Source: Ophiosphaerella korrae (lineage: Eukaryota; Ascomycota; Dothideomycetes; Pleosporales; Phaeosphaeriaceae). Taken from it: 64,000 nt of DNA. The stretch lies in contig JALNQF010000001.1 of assembly GCA_028456385.1 (NCBI GenBank), positions 744,001 to 808,000 of the forward strand, in the 5' to 3' direction. The translations under genes and the position numbers were made by a program. Below are positions 1 to 9,750 of the stretch, in pieces. The notes below the pieces were generated by a model. The model was not told the DNA's origin. It made no database searches and saw only the letters and a list, made by a program, of their open reading frames with translations. Each line of letters begins with the position of its first letter. Positions within the stretch are counted from its first letter, which is position 1.

Positions 1-415
1 CCCCAACCTCGACCATTCCTTCTTCTTGCTCCCACTCTGCTTTGTCTTGCCAGTCGTCAACCACAACTGCGGGCGCTCCCTTCTTCTTCCTCTTCTTGCC
101 GTCTTTGTTGGGTTTTTTGCCTGGACCGTCTGTGTTTTCGTCGTCGTCTTCTTCTGGCTCGGGTGTCTTCTCCGGCTCCAGATACTCGCCGCGCAAACCA
201 GCGGCTACCCGTCGCAGATTGTGCATAATGACGCTTCCCAGCGGGCCGCCTTTGGAGGAAAAGGTGACGCCGGTGGGCGTTATGAGCGCATCTGGATGGA
301 GGTGAGGATGTGATTCCGAGTTTGTGATGTACGTCTCGAGCATGCGCGAGGCGTCGGCGTGTGAAACTGGCGTAGAAGAGATGTGCCGGTTTGGGGCAGG
401 GGCTTCGAGGATCAT
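1..415 (-). CDS. Possible RNA polymerase I subunit Rpa14-like protein (3' part outside window)
   Basis: Reading on the minus strand from the ATG at 415, 138 codons stay open and run off the left edge, so the C-terminus is missing. The N-terminus (MILEAPAPNRHISSTPVSH) is followed by a predicted helix, a short hydrophobic stretch and the segment LRRVAAGLRGEYLEPE near residues 67-82. An acidic tract (EEDDDEN) and a lysine-rich tract (KKRKKKG) come next. This order, with a small N-terminal fold, a basic LxR helix and a charged tail, resembles the small fungal Pol I stalk subunit Rpa14/Ker1. The match is weak pattern recognition only. The gene is divergent from bL34m at 645, sharing about 230 bp of upstream DNA. 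It could instead be another small nucleolar protein. Confidence 0.45.
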   Translation of the reverse strand, partial: MILEAPAPNRHISSTPVSHADASRMLETYITNSESHPHLHPDALITPTGVTFSSKGGPLGSVIMHNLRRVAAGLRGEYLEPEKTPEPEEDDDENTDGPGKKPNKDGKKRKKKGAPAVVVDDWQDKAEWEQEEGMVEVG

Positions 416-644
416 GCTGGGCGGGTCCTGAAAGTTCTGGCGATGTGTAGGAGAGGAGCGGAGAGAGGGTGAAGAGAAGGGCAGAAATCGGCGCTCCAAC
501 TTTTTGTGAGCACGGACGTCATGCCTGAATGGTCTTTGCTTCGCGGACCTCTGTTGGGCACGCGCTGCCCACACTCACTTTCCACTTTCTCGACGCCGAT
601 TCTACGGGCAGCAGAGGCGGCAATTGGCCACAGATCCCTTCGCG

Positions 645-1105
645 ATGCATGCGTTCCAGTGCTTGAGGGCTGCGGCCCGCCCGGCAACCAGCGCATCCAC
701 CTTCCTCAGATCGTCCGTAAACAGCCACCTACCCGACCTCTATCGCCAATGCTAATTCAATTTCTACTCAGTCTATCGGGCCCCTTGCAATCTCGCACGC
801 TCTCCATTCTTGCCCCCCGGCGCCCAATGCTTGCCCAAACACCGCGGCCCTGCACTCTTCCCGCACCCGGCACATCTCCATCGCTCCTTGCATCCTCTTC
901 TGGGGCCCTTGATCTCGCAGCAAAGATCTCAGCACATCCAGGATTGGGCAGTATACAGATCCGGTGTGGCCCAAGAGACACATACAACCCCTCGCACTTG
1001 GTCAGGAAGCGGAGACATGGTTTTCTGAGCAGGATTCGGACAAAGAAGGGTCGGAAGCTGCTGATGAGAAGGCTGAAGAAGGGCCGGTGGAATTTAAGTC
1101 ATTAG
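645..1105 (+). CDS. Mitochondrial large-subunit ribosomal protein bL34m
   Basis: Structural protein of the mitochondrial 54S ribosomal subunit. The last ~45 residues carry the bL34 signature: [10 protein letters not shown], then [17 protein letters not shown], then [12 protein letters not shown] at the stop. The chosen start at 645 gives an arginine/alanine-rich, acid-free N-terminus ([18 protein letters not shown]) that looks like a mitochondrial presequence. To join it in frame to the bL34 part, an intron 713-771 is needed, with exons 645-712 and 772-1105 (133 aa). The acceptor (GCTAAT...CTCAG) is good, but the donor would be GTCCGT, which is poor. The more attractive GTAAAC donor four bases later breaks the frame. 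An intronless reading from 506 is also open but has no presequence. Identity is firm; the 5' structure is uncertain. It converges on the IMPACT gene with 45 bp between stops. Confidence 0.8.
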
Positions 1106-1150
1106 ACTATCGTGTAGCTGCGGTACCATGCATGTTGGAAATGCTAACAA

Positions 1151-1975
1151 TCATTGCGTGATTCCTTTGGCCTCGATGGTGCAATCCCCTTCCCCCTCAG
1201 CTCGCTTTGCTCCTTCGCCGCATCTTTCCACGACTCCTGCGTCAGCCTCAAGCGCCTCAACGAGGCTCAACTCCTCTTCAACCTTATCAATCTGCTTCAG
1301 AATAAACGCAATTGTTGCGTCCCGCGCCTTGTCAACCCGCGCCAGCGCGGCCATGCTCATCTTCTCATATTCCTGCGGCTTCTGCGGCGTTGGCGGTGCA
1401 GATTCAGCATCCTCCAACTTCGCCTTCTTTTCTGCCAACAACTTTCTCAACGTGAAAATGTTTAAGTCTCGTTCTTGGAGATTCTCAACCAACTCTTTTC
1501 TTTTTGCTTCGTCGTCCGTCTTCTGCTTCTTGGAAGCTGCCTCTTGTGTGGCTTGGATCGAGGCTACTTTCCATTTCCAAATTGCCTCTTTGGCGCAGTT
1601 CTCTATATGTGTGAATCGAATAGGCCCGATGTTATGACCGCCATACCACCGTGCTACAACAATAACCCCTTCTACCTCCATGTCTCTAAGTACATTTTGG
1701 AGCCTGCCGCCAGCAAACCTCTCACCATCATCATCATGGCCTAAATCATAGAGGATTTTTGTATCTGGCATGAGTGATCTCTGCCGTGAGCGCTTTCGCC
1801 ATGCTGCAATTTTGTGGGTTGCCGTTCGGAATTCTGGCATCTGTTGCAGTGCTTTGACAGAAAGACTTGGAGAAAACGCGCCGATGAATGTGGAAGTCTG
1901 CTCGTCTACATTTGCTGACTTGAATATAGCCGGTATAGATTTTGGTGATGCTGAACGCTCCCTTTTTAATGCCAT
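1151..1975 (-). CDS. IMPACT (UPF0029) family protein
   Basis: Single-exon gene of 274 aa. Residues ~20-135 form the Impact N-terminal fold: HDDDGE at 80-85, GGRL at 89-92, VVARWYGG at 106-113 and GPIRF at 117-121 are the family's most conserved segments. In yeast Yih1 and mammalian IMPACT this domain sits beside an N-terminal RWD domain and dampens Gcn2 activation through Gcn1. Here there is no RWD domain. The rest (145-250) is a lysine/glutamate-rich predicted coiled coil. It therefore matches the shorter ascomycete family members rather than a true Yih1 orthologue, and a Gcn1 link is not shown. ATG 1975 is preceded by an in-frame stop two codons upstream, so the start is secure unless there is an upstream exon. 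Confidence 0.8.
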   Translation of the reverse strand: MALKRERSASPKSIPAIFKSANVDEQTSTFIGAFSPSLSVKALQQMPEFRTATHKIAAWRKRSRQRSLMPDTKILYDLGHDDDGERFAGGRLQNVLRDMEVEGVIVVARWYGGHNIGPIRFTHIENCAKEAIWKWKVASIQATQEAASKKQKTDDEAKRKELVENLQERDLNIFTLRKLLAEKKAKLEDAESAPPTPQKPQEYEKMSMAALARVDKARDATIAFILKQIDKVEEELSLVEALEADAGVVERCGEGAKRAEGEGDCTIEAKGITQ

Positions 1976-2987
1976 CTTTCATGCTACCGTTTGGATCAAG
2001 AATAATCTTGAGCTGATGGTCTGGTGGTTGGGATAGGGGGAGAAAGGTTAGCGCGGGCAAGTGGAAGCGAAAACAGATTCCGAAAGGGAAGTGGTGCCAG
2101 ATAATTCAATGTCTTCCATCAACATCATCTTCATCAATCATGCCCATCCTTGTCATACATTGACGCGATAGTCATGCTCCAATCAGAGAAGAATCATGTT
2201 CCACGACAAAATGTATTGTGGAGAGCGAGCCATAAATCTTTATGGTAAGCCTCTCTTTGCAGCAACCAGTTTGGCTTCAAGCCATGAATTGGCATCGATA
2301 CATGTTTTGCTTTCGCATGGGAAATCCTACGCTGAGGGTATACCCATCATTCCAGCATTAGGGATCGTCGATTGAAATGTAGGTTCTGGAGGTAGTTGAT
2401 CTTGAGTGTTGTTTCTCTCTCACCTCACACCCTGCGCTTTACAATAGTTGTTTATGAAGCTGGACCTTTCTTACTCACTAGTTCATGTTCTTTCACCCTT
2501 GAAGGTCCCCTGACATTGAATTTTTCACTGTAAGTGGTCTTTCTCGTTTATAGGGCACAGATATCCCATACGTATTCCTGCTATTCGCAACCGCTGCGTT
2601 CCGAACATTCACTGGATACTGTTACAAATCACTGGAGACAAACAAACTTATTTCAGTACTAAAACCATAGAAGTTATCGGAATAAGTCTCTCCGGATTAG
2701 CGCTGGGAAAGTTTAAAACCCATCGTGACCTACCCTCTTCCGCACACCCCACACCACTCCGCAGGCAGCAGCCTCAAGCAAAGGTACTGTCCCATCAAAT
2801 CATGATGCCCTCATTTGGCTCGTGCGAAAGACCAAGTGGTTACCCCCCGCAGTATATATATTGGCTCTCACCGCCAGGATTGCTCCTCAACACTGCCACC
2901 TGACTATCCGCTCACTCAACTCCCTGGATTATTTGCGGATCGTTTCCGACCTCTTACTGACTGAAAATTCCCATAACACAGATTGCC
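1976..2987. other. Intergenic, no gene seen
   Basis: About 1 kb between the divergent IMPACT gene and the orphan gene at 2988. No ORF with a recognisable product, no tRNA and no repeat was seen. A TATA-like string (tatatatat) near 2854-2862, about 130 bp upstream of ATG 2988, could serve that gene's core promoter. Confidence 0.5.
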
Positions 2988-3961
2988 ATGGGTCGCTTTG
3001 ATACGCTCAACATTGAGACACAGGATCTCATCAATTGTCTTCTCCCCGCGTTAGCTACCTCCTTTGGTGTCTCTGATGCTGTCGACATCATCCCCAAAGA
3101 CATTAGGATGCGCGCGTGGGACTGCGAGCGGCGCGATCACATAAAAGACAAGACAGAAAATGACCCGCGAAATTGGGGGGTCCAGTTTCTCAAGGACTTG
3201 ATGGCCATTTCTCGCATCAAGAAGGGCGATCTGAACGCCTTTGTCGCCGATCTGCGTGTGAAGGTGGCTAAACATGAGGTCAAGCACCCATGGTGCCGCC
3301 TGGCTGATATAAAAGAGCTCAAAGATGAATACGAGCATCCGAACCGCAACCAAGGGGTTGCTGTCGTTGAAGGCGATGAGTCCCCCGGTACCTCATCAAC
3401 TGACTCATACTTGGAAGAGCTCCATGAACCCGACCTTCCAAAAGGTACGAAGCGCAGCCGCCATGAGGTTTATGAGGCCCGTGTTCAGGAGTCTCATAAG
3501 AGTCGCAAGTGTAAGTTTTGAGCTCTTTCAGTGTACGCAACTAACAAAACATTGTAGATGGTAATGGTCGCCTCCGTCGCTCTGAAGATGGCGGATACCT
3601 CCGTAAGGAAAAACCCAAAGGCCGTAGCAAGAGCCGTTACTCCGCCGAGAGTGCTACCTCTAGTAACAACCGTAATTTCGTGCGTCGTCCCAGCAGGACC
3701 ATTCAGTCTGACGACGAGGACTCTGCCAAGGGAATGGCTTACTTTGCTCATCCGACTCCATCATTCTCCGCTTCCCCTGCGCCTTTCCGAGCACCTCTTC
3801 GAGCACCCTCAACCTCCGAGATTGCCAACGCTGTAGATAATTCCAGTGAACCGCTTGCTGTCCAAAAGCTTCAGGCTGAGTTGGAGGTCGCGGAGGCTGA
3901 GCTCAAGGCGGCTCGTCTCAAGTTCGACTATATCCAGGCTAAGGAGCGGGCTGGATGCTAA
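2988..3961 (+). CDS. Orphan hypothetical protein with C-terminal coiled coil (2 exons)
   Basis: No family recognised. Exons 2988-3510 and 3558-3961 encode 308 aa. The intron 3511-3557 has a GTAAGT donor, a CTAAC branch site at 3541 and TAG at 3555-3557, and it restores one continuous frame, which strongly supports a real gene. Residues 1-115 are mixed helical and charged and may be folded. Residues ~120-250 are low in complexity, rich in Ser/Arg/Glu. The last ~50 residues (LQAELEVAEAELKAARLKFDY) form a heptad-like coiled coil. There is no signal peptide or membrane segment. The serine/arginine-rich middle suggests a nuclear or scaffold role, but that is speculation. Confidence 0.7.
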
Positions 3962-5052
3962 GCCAAAGAAGGCGACATAGGCACGGTGCTTGTTCTTTGT
4001 CATCCGCAACTAGGGTACATCTAGTTAGCTATCGGCGGAATCGTATGTTGGCAATATCAGCGTATGGATATCGACTGGCATGTGATCAAATTGAATCTGG
4101 GGCTCAGTGATTGCTATTGCTTCGGGTTAGATCGGAGCCTGCGATACCGACCTCGGGACAGTGTAATGGGTCGTAAGCTTTTGCTTTCTCCGTTCTTGAG
4201 ACAAGTCGTGAGAGAAAGGCATTAGCCAGTCTAGAATATCAATGCAACCAACATCCAAATACTAAAAAATCACATTGTTTGTCGCAATTTTATAGATCTG
4301 GATTTGTAACCAACACCTGGGCATACTTGCATGACTCTTTTGCTCCTTCCAACACTCACATAGCCTACCCTTATGGGACAACTTCTACAGAGGTACTTGA
4401 CCCGAGCATACGAGTCTCCCGCCTCGTCCCATTTCTCGGGTAAACTCCGTACGCTAATCAAGCTTAAAGTGCACTGTGAGCAGCTGCCATGCTTCCACAT
4501 TTCTTTGTCTGTCTCATAATTACTTTACTAATTTCTCTTTGTTTTCTGAAACTTGCCTGTAGGGGGGGGGGGCACGACATGGAAGTAGAAGCCAACCCAG
4601 CCTCCCTTCAAATACTATTCTTCTCGGGAAGCTTTTGCGAAGGGACCCTTGCCACCAACAGCCCTAGGAAGTTGAGCCTTCTGTGGAATACGGCCTTGGA
4701 CGCCAGGTCAATTGGAGGGAACAATTATTTGAAAAATGCATAGCTAGCTTCCGATTCGCAAAATTGCGAATCATGTGTTGCCAAGATACAATGATAGGTT
4801 GGCGATCCCCGCCCCTGCGTGAGGAAGCGGAATGGGCGTCCAGTGGCGCTCAGCTGAGTGTAAACAGGCAAGAATAAGGAGAGAAGTGCGATAAGAATTC
4901 AGATGTCTCATCAACGTTCAAGTTGGTCTTTCTTGTTGTGATCTGTTATCAGTCTTCTTCGATTTGAAACAAAAACATTTATCTGTTTGGTTTACTAGGT
5001 ATGGTTACGCGCGATTAACTCCTGTCACTCGTTTTCGTTTTTTCTTGGCATC
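3962..5052. other. Intergenic, no gene seen; G-tract
   Basis: About 1.1 kb without a supported gene. Short ORFs on both strands lack recognisable domains or intron signals. An 11-base G homopolymer lies at 4562-4572. Confidence 0.45.
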
Positions 5053-6040
5053 TTGTTTAGAATTGTGGGAGCTTCGCGGCAAATAATTTCTAGGTTCCAC
5101 AATACAACAACCGACAGTATAAGCTTCTATCCTGACGGTTCGGTTCTAATTGATTCGGCCTACATGCCACGCCTAGGAAGCGAATTCGTATCATGTTGTA
5201 TCGCCAGTGAAGGCAATCAATGCTGGTCCAACGGTGCGGAATCAATCTTTCAGAATATATATATGTTGAAGACTCGACTGATCATGGAATGGGTTTATGC
5301 TACTTTCATTCTACACAATCCATGTTTCGAGGAGCATGTACTTGCAAATCCTGAAAAATCTCAAATTGCTTCAACTATTGCCAAGATAAGAGTTGGTTTC
5401 TCTCGATTGACTACCGATTTTCAACTGACATTAGTATAGGTAACAGCTACTCTAAATTATATACCTAGATTATGGCATGTGGTAACGATTGGTATTGTTG
5501 CTACTCTAACGAGGGTACATGCCGTGATGATGACTCGAAAGTGTTCACATTAGCAAACTGGAGCAAAATCAGGTGTCTTTGAAATTACTAGAACTACACA
5601 AGAGACTGGAGAATACCAGAATTTAGCTCTATCTGCTTCCTCCATAACGATCGGAAGTGCTCCCATGTCTCTCTCCTTTACAACCAGTTCTGGAGCAATG
5701 GTTGAAGCAATTGGTGAAGTACCCAACAACCCAACAACCCAACGGCTTCAACTCCACATCAACATCATCCAACTCCACCTCTCAAATAATCACAATTACC
5801 AAAGACTTCCCTGAAGCCTATGTAATAACAGCTTCAGTTGCCACAACTCTCCTCTTCGTTGGTATCATTGTATCATTCTGGTTGTTCACCCGACAACATT
5901 ATGGTAAGAAAATTGTATCAAGCAGCAAGGAGCATGATCTCGCTATGGAAGGTAATTGTGTCGGTCGCCGCATTATCAAACCCATCCACCAACGGTGTAC
6001 GGGGTTGTTAAGATCAACAACTCTCATCTTCTGCCTTTAA
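5053..6040 (+). pseudogene. Decayed gene for a Cys-rich fungal surface protein with one membrane segment
   Basis: Pieces of one protein lie in order but in different frames. They are a YPDGSV segment followed by SCC and SEGNQCWSNG (5128-5240), a YVEDSTDHG piece (5264-5290), an FRGACTCKS piece (~5326-5350), a CGNDWYCCYSNEGTC piece with FTLANWSK (5474-5567), and a Ser/Thr-rich stretch leading to one membrane helix and the basic tail FTRQHYGKK (~5800-5915). This order matches a dothideomycete family I know only as hypothetical secreted or membrane proteins. At least three frame changes are needed, and two stops (TGA after FRGACTCKS, TAG before the CGNDWYCC piece) fall where tryptophan TGG is plausible. 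Several expected cysteines are lost and no intact signal peptide is seen. The stop changes fit G-to-A mutation. A badly split multi-exon gene is less likely. Confidence 0.6.
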
Positions 6041-6290
6041 CGGACCAATGAGATCATAATGTATCCAAAACTCTCGCGGAACTGCATGGGAAAATTTGAG
6101 TTAATATAAATATCAGGGATAGCACATATAGGTATGCTAGAGAGACGAGGTTAAATATGGCGTACCGCGCATGGAAAAATAACGGTTCCTTGAGGTGAAT
6201 CTAGCGATCCTAGGTTGCAATTACTTTATTTGATGCATCTGTTTTTTCAAGTAATCAACTTCACTTGGACCAAAGATTGCTCCAAAGGGC

Positions 6291-6295
6291 AAAAA
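6291..6295 (-). terminator. Pol III T-run downstream of tRNA-Glu
   Basis: On the minus strand five T's occur eight bases after the last acceptor-stem base of the tRNA at 6304-6433. This is the usual position and form of an RNA polymerase III terminator, which suggests the tRNA unit is or recently was functional. Confidence 0.5.
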
Positions 6296-6303
6296 GATAA
6301 ATT

Positions 6304-6433
6304 TCCGACACCGGGAACTAGCGAATCATTAGTATGGCGAATGTGATATCAGAGGTAATTGAACATACTTGAACCCGGGCCTTGTCGGCACTGCTGTGAG
6401 AGCGACAAATCCTAGCCACTAGACCATATCGGA
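6304..6433 (-). tRNA. tRNA-Glu(CTC) with a normal 37/38 intron plus a 51-nt insert in the T-loop
   Basis: The minus strand gives acceptor TCCGATA paired with TGTCGGA (one T-G pair), the D-arm GTCTAGTGGCTAGGAT, anticodon stem TGTCG/CGACA, loop CTCTCA+C with anticodon CTC, and T-stem CCGGG/CCCGG. Two insertions interrupt it. The first is 8 nt (6389-6396) between positions 37 and 38, the standard place for tRNA introns. The second is 51 nt (6318-6368) inside the T-loop, TTCAA|TT, between positions 58 and 59. The second insert begins GTATGT, holds TACTAAT and ends TAG, the form of a short spliceosomal intron. Without it the T-loop reads TTCAATT and every stem pairs. The insert splits the internal B-box promoter. 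A T-run follows the gene. It may be a live gene with an unusual intron or a recently broken copy. Confidence 0.75.
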
Positions 6434-6841
6434 TGAGATAATATGGATTCTAGAAAAGTTAGAAAATTCATAACATGATTTTTATACACACAATTGACTC
6501 AGCACTAAACGGTCGTGGAAGCACGGATAGGTGAATTGAGGTACATCAATATGGGACAGAACCTCAGGCAGTTGTGCAAGATCTTTCCTCCCAGCCTTGT
6601 ATTTCATCCCGACATATCTACAACTTCTCTTCACCCATTTAAATTGAACAGATACAACCATCGCGCCCTGACGAAGAATTTTAGCAATATATCGCAGCTG
6701 TGAGCCTTTGATGCTTGAGCAACTCAAATCCCCATAACTCCTTTCGCGAACTAAACTGACTAGGCCGCCATTCGCTCTGTTTAGCTGCAGCGCCTTCTGC
6801 GTCCACCCCTAAAATCGACACACTCAACATTACGGGCTTGG

Positions 6842-7159
6842 TCACGTCCCACAACTACTTCTGCATGCTGCGCAAGTAGCTGAGCCATTGCCGCCTCCTT
6901 TTCTTTTCACACACCCAGTACACTCTTTGCAAGCGCACCACCCGTTCAGTTCACCCTCTTCCCCGTTTGCCGCTCTTTTCTTATGTCTGCGTCGAAGCCA
7001 TAGGATGCATAGAATCAACAAGAGTATTCCCAAAACTCCAAACGCGGTACTCAGCCCGTATGCGAGAGCGAGTGCCGTCTTCCCTTCGTTTGCTAAGACG
7101 AGAGCAATGAGGTGCGCCGCTAGTGCCAGTCGTATGGTGGCGGTCGATTCAGGGCGCAT
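6842..7159 (-). CDS. Small Cys-rich single-pass membrane protein (hypothetical)
   Basis: Open frame of 105 aa from ATG 7159. Residues ~9-22 are hydrophobic and could be a signal peptide (LALAAHLIALVLA). Residues ~35-55 form a strong membrane helix (FGVLGILLLILCILWL) followed by the stop-transfer sequence RRRHKKR. The ~40-residue tail is rich in cysteine (CACKECTGC, then CAACRSSC), like a small metal-binding or palmitoylated tail. GC content is higher than in the flanks, which fits coding DNA. No family recognised and no intron signal seen, so this could be a chance ORF. Confidence 0.4.
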   Translation of the reverse strand: MRPESTATIRLALAAHLIALVLANEGKTALALAYGLSTAFGVLGILLLILCILWLRRRHKKRAANGEEGELNGWCACKECTGCVKRKGGGNGSATCAACRSSCGT

Positions 7160-7773
7160 TGCGCAAACAACTTCAGTCGACAGTAGTGACGCTACGCGCC
7201 TTATTGGAGGCTAGGAGCGATGCAAGAGATAGAGAATGGTAAATACAGTTTGACCGCTCAAAATAGGCTGCGGTTATGATAAAGGATAAAGGCGACCCCA
7301 AGCACACATCAAACATCTGGGCATGAGGCTTAATCTATGCACAGCCAGTTCTTCCAACGGTACCCACAACCTGACGAGAAACGACGCTCAATAAGGCAGG
7401 TGTGCTCAGTACGGTTACATTACCCAATCATGATGAAGCTATAATTGCATCAGCGCGAGGACGCCTAACGCATACGCAATGGACACGGCGAGTCACGCTT
7501 CGTGTTATCGTAGAACATTTTTCCTATCTAGGGAATCGAGCCGATTCGTAAATCATCATACCGCCATGAGGTTATCTGAAGGCTACAACTTTGTAACGCG
7601 GAAAAAGTAAACGCATTAATGACGAAGGGAAAGCTACAGCAAGTGTTACGGGTCTAAGGTAGAGACCCGTGTAGGTTTCAGCATGATGACAGCAAGGGAA
7701 TGTGGGAAACAATATTAAAAACGCTGGATAAAAGAGCAAAAATATGGGAAAACTTGCGGAATGAACCAAATAT

Positions 7774-9750
7774 CTATTCAGCAACTGGGGTATCTGCGCG
7801 CTCTTGTGGCATTCCAGATACCGGCGTCAGCCCAAGTAACTTCATGCCGTTTCCCAGTACAATCTTTGTCGCTTCGAGTAAAGCAGCAAAACCCGGCGTC
7901 ACGCTTGCCTCTTCGTTGAGGCACTCCGAGAGCCGTTCCGTGACGCCGGCCAGATATAACATGACACCTGATGGTTCAAGTGAGTGGTATGTTGTGTGTA
8001 TAACCTCCGGATATTGTGCCAGAAGGCGCAACAAATTACTTCGATCATCGTCCTCCATCACTTCAAAATCTTCATCTGAGAGCGCCGTGGTTACAACATG
8101 ACCGTCGAGGAGAGCACTAATCTTTGCATACCAGTACTGCAGACTGGGCCCTGAACCGAGCTTAAATGATGCCAGTGTGCTCAAGTCATAAGCATGAACG
8201 GCCCCGAAACGAGTTGAGAGCTCTTGAACAAGAAGTGCAGAGGTTGCGAGATTTTCTATGACCTCCTTCGAACCGCCTATCAAGGCTGCTTTTTCCGAGT
8301 CAATGTCCGGGAGTGTCGCAGCTGCCTCTTCACATCTGTCAAGGATGACTTGGGGTTTGTAGCCTCTGCCCAGAGCTCCAGCCATTCTAGAGCTCTCGCT
8401 GAACTTAACGTGCTGCAACTTGCCGGCCAGCTCAGGATCAATAGCTTCCATGACCTTGATGAGTTGACTGAAATGGACGCTATTGTCGCTCGCTACGACA
8501 TAGATCATTTTGTCGAAGGCATACTTCCTTGATCGTTCCAGCACCGCAGCAAGATCGCGAAGGAGATATGTACTACTACCCGTGCGATTCCGGATGATGG
8601 AATGACCAGATCTTGCATTGAGGTTCTTCATGTCGACCATCCAGGCTCCTGCACTCTCTTCGGAAATATTTTTGTCTTTCAGCATCTGCTCGACCTCTGC
8701 CATGGTCTCAGAGCTGACCTGAGATTCTCCAGAATACTCATCGAATCGAATACCCAGTCTTGCGTAAAAAAGGGTGTAATCTGCCACAATGACGTCTCGA
8801 ATACGGTTCCAGAAGGCTTTCACTTCCTCGTCGCCGTCTTCTAATTTCTTGAAAGCTTCGTTGCGCTCCGCAAAGATACCTCTGCTCTCGATCTCTACTT
8901 GTGCTTCACCCCCGTCCTTTCCTTCTTTGGCTGCCTCGTCACGAGCTTGTCTACTTGCAATTTGCTCAGGCTGAAAAAGCTCGTCTATTTGATGATAGAC
9001 ATCAAGAAGGTGCCCAACTGGATCAGCATCGTAGGCTTCTTGGGAGCCAAACCTGGACCATCCAACGTACAAAAGAGCGATAGGTTTGCCCCAGTCACCA
9101 AGGTAATTGATCCGTGAAACTTCCCATCCCATACACTCGTACAGCCTGCTGATGAATGCTCCGATGATGGTACTCCGCAAGTGCTTGCCCTGGAATTCAC
9201 TTGTAATATTTGGTGAAGACAGCTCAATGACAAGCTTCTTCTTTGCATTTTCTGTGGCAGCTGCAGTTTCATAACCACCATAAGTTTGAGAGTGATCAAG
9301 AATGTACGGCAACAACACGCGCGCCAAGGGTACAGGGTGCACGAAGACGCGAAGATGCACGCCCTCGAGGAAGGGCAGACGAAACATTGGGTGATCTGTA
9401 GGGAACTTTAAGATGTCAGTCATTACTTATTGGTGGTAATTGCATTTCAGTTTGTTGTGAGCGGGTAACGGTACCTTTTCCATGACCTCTCTAGCCACTG
9501 CGTCAGGCTTAGCTCCCTGTTTTAGCTTTGGTAGAATGACCGCTAGGTCTCCGTTGAATATGTTGTTTGGCCATTGGATAGATTTGTATGCATCGGCCTC
9601 GTCACTCTCTAAAGTCTCCGCCAAAATCTTTGCCAGATATACTCGGACAAGATCGAGAGGATTGGCCAATACCTCAGCACCTTCGACCTGAGGCACAGGC
9701 ACAGCCAAACTGAGAGAAGCTAAGGTTTGTTCTAGAGTCTCCATCTTCAT
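7774..9750 (-). CDS. Divergent arginyl-tRNA synthetase-like protein (signature motifs altered)
   Basis: Two exons, 9475-9750 and 7774-9405, encode 635 aa. The 69-bp intron has donor GTACCG and an AAG acceptor chosen because only it keeps frame. ATG 9750 is the first ATG in frame. The whole protein aligns in order with cytosolic/mitochondrial ArgRS: an N-terminal Add-1-like domain (to ~150), the Rossmann catalytic domain with SSPN (~155), NYLGDWGK (~192), DEYSGESQV (314-322) and MIYVVAS (~392), and a C-terminal helical anticodon-binding domain with GMKLLGLTPV near the end. The ATP-site motifs differ. The HAGH (HIGH) position reads QGKH (164-167), and the MSTRKG (KMSKS-like) position reads RMAGALGRGYKP (432-443). 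It is probably a paralog beside a canonical ArgRS elsewhere in the genome, perhaps not active in charging. Confidence 0.85.

Noticed and set aside
1128..1637. Plus-strand ORF of 169 codons
   Set aside because: It lies opposite the IMPACT gene, is serine-rich in the way antisense frames of Lys/Glu-rich genes are, and has no motif.
6304..6433. The tRNA-Glu as a tRNA-derived SINE head
   Set aside because: The true 3' T-stem and acceptor are present after the insert, so it is an interrupted tRNA rather than a tRNA head fused to a SINE body.
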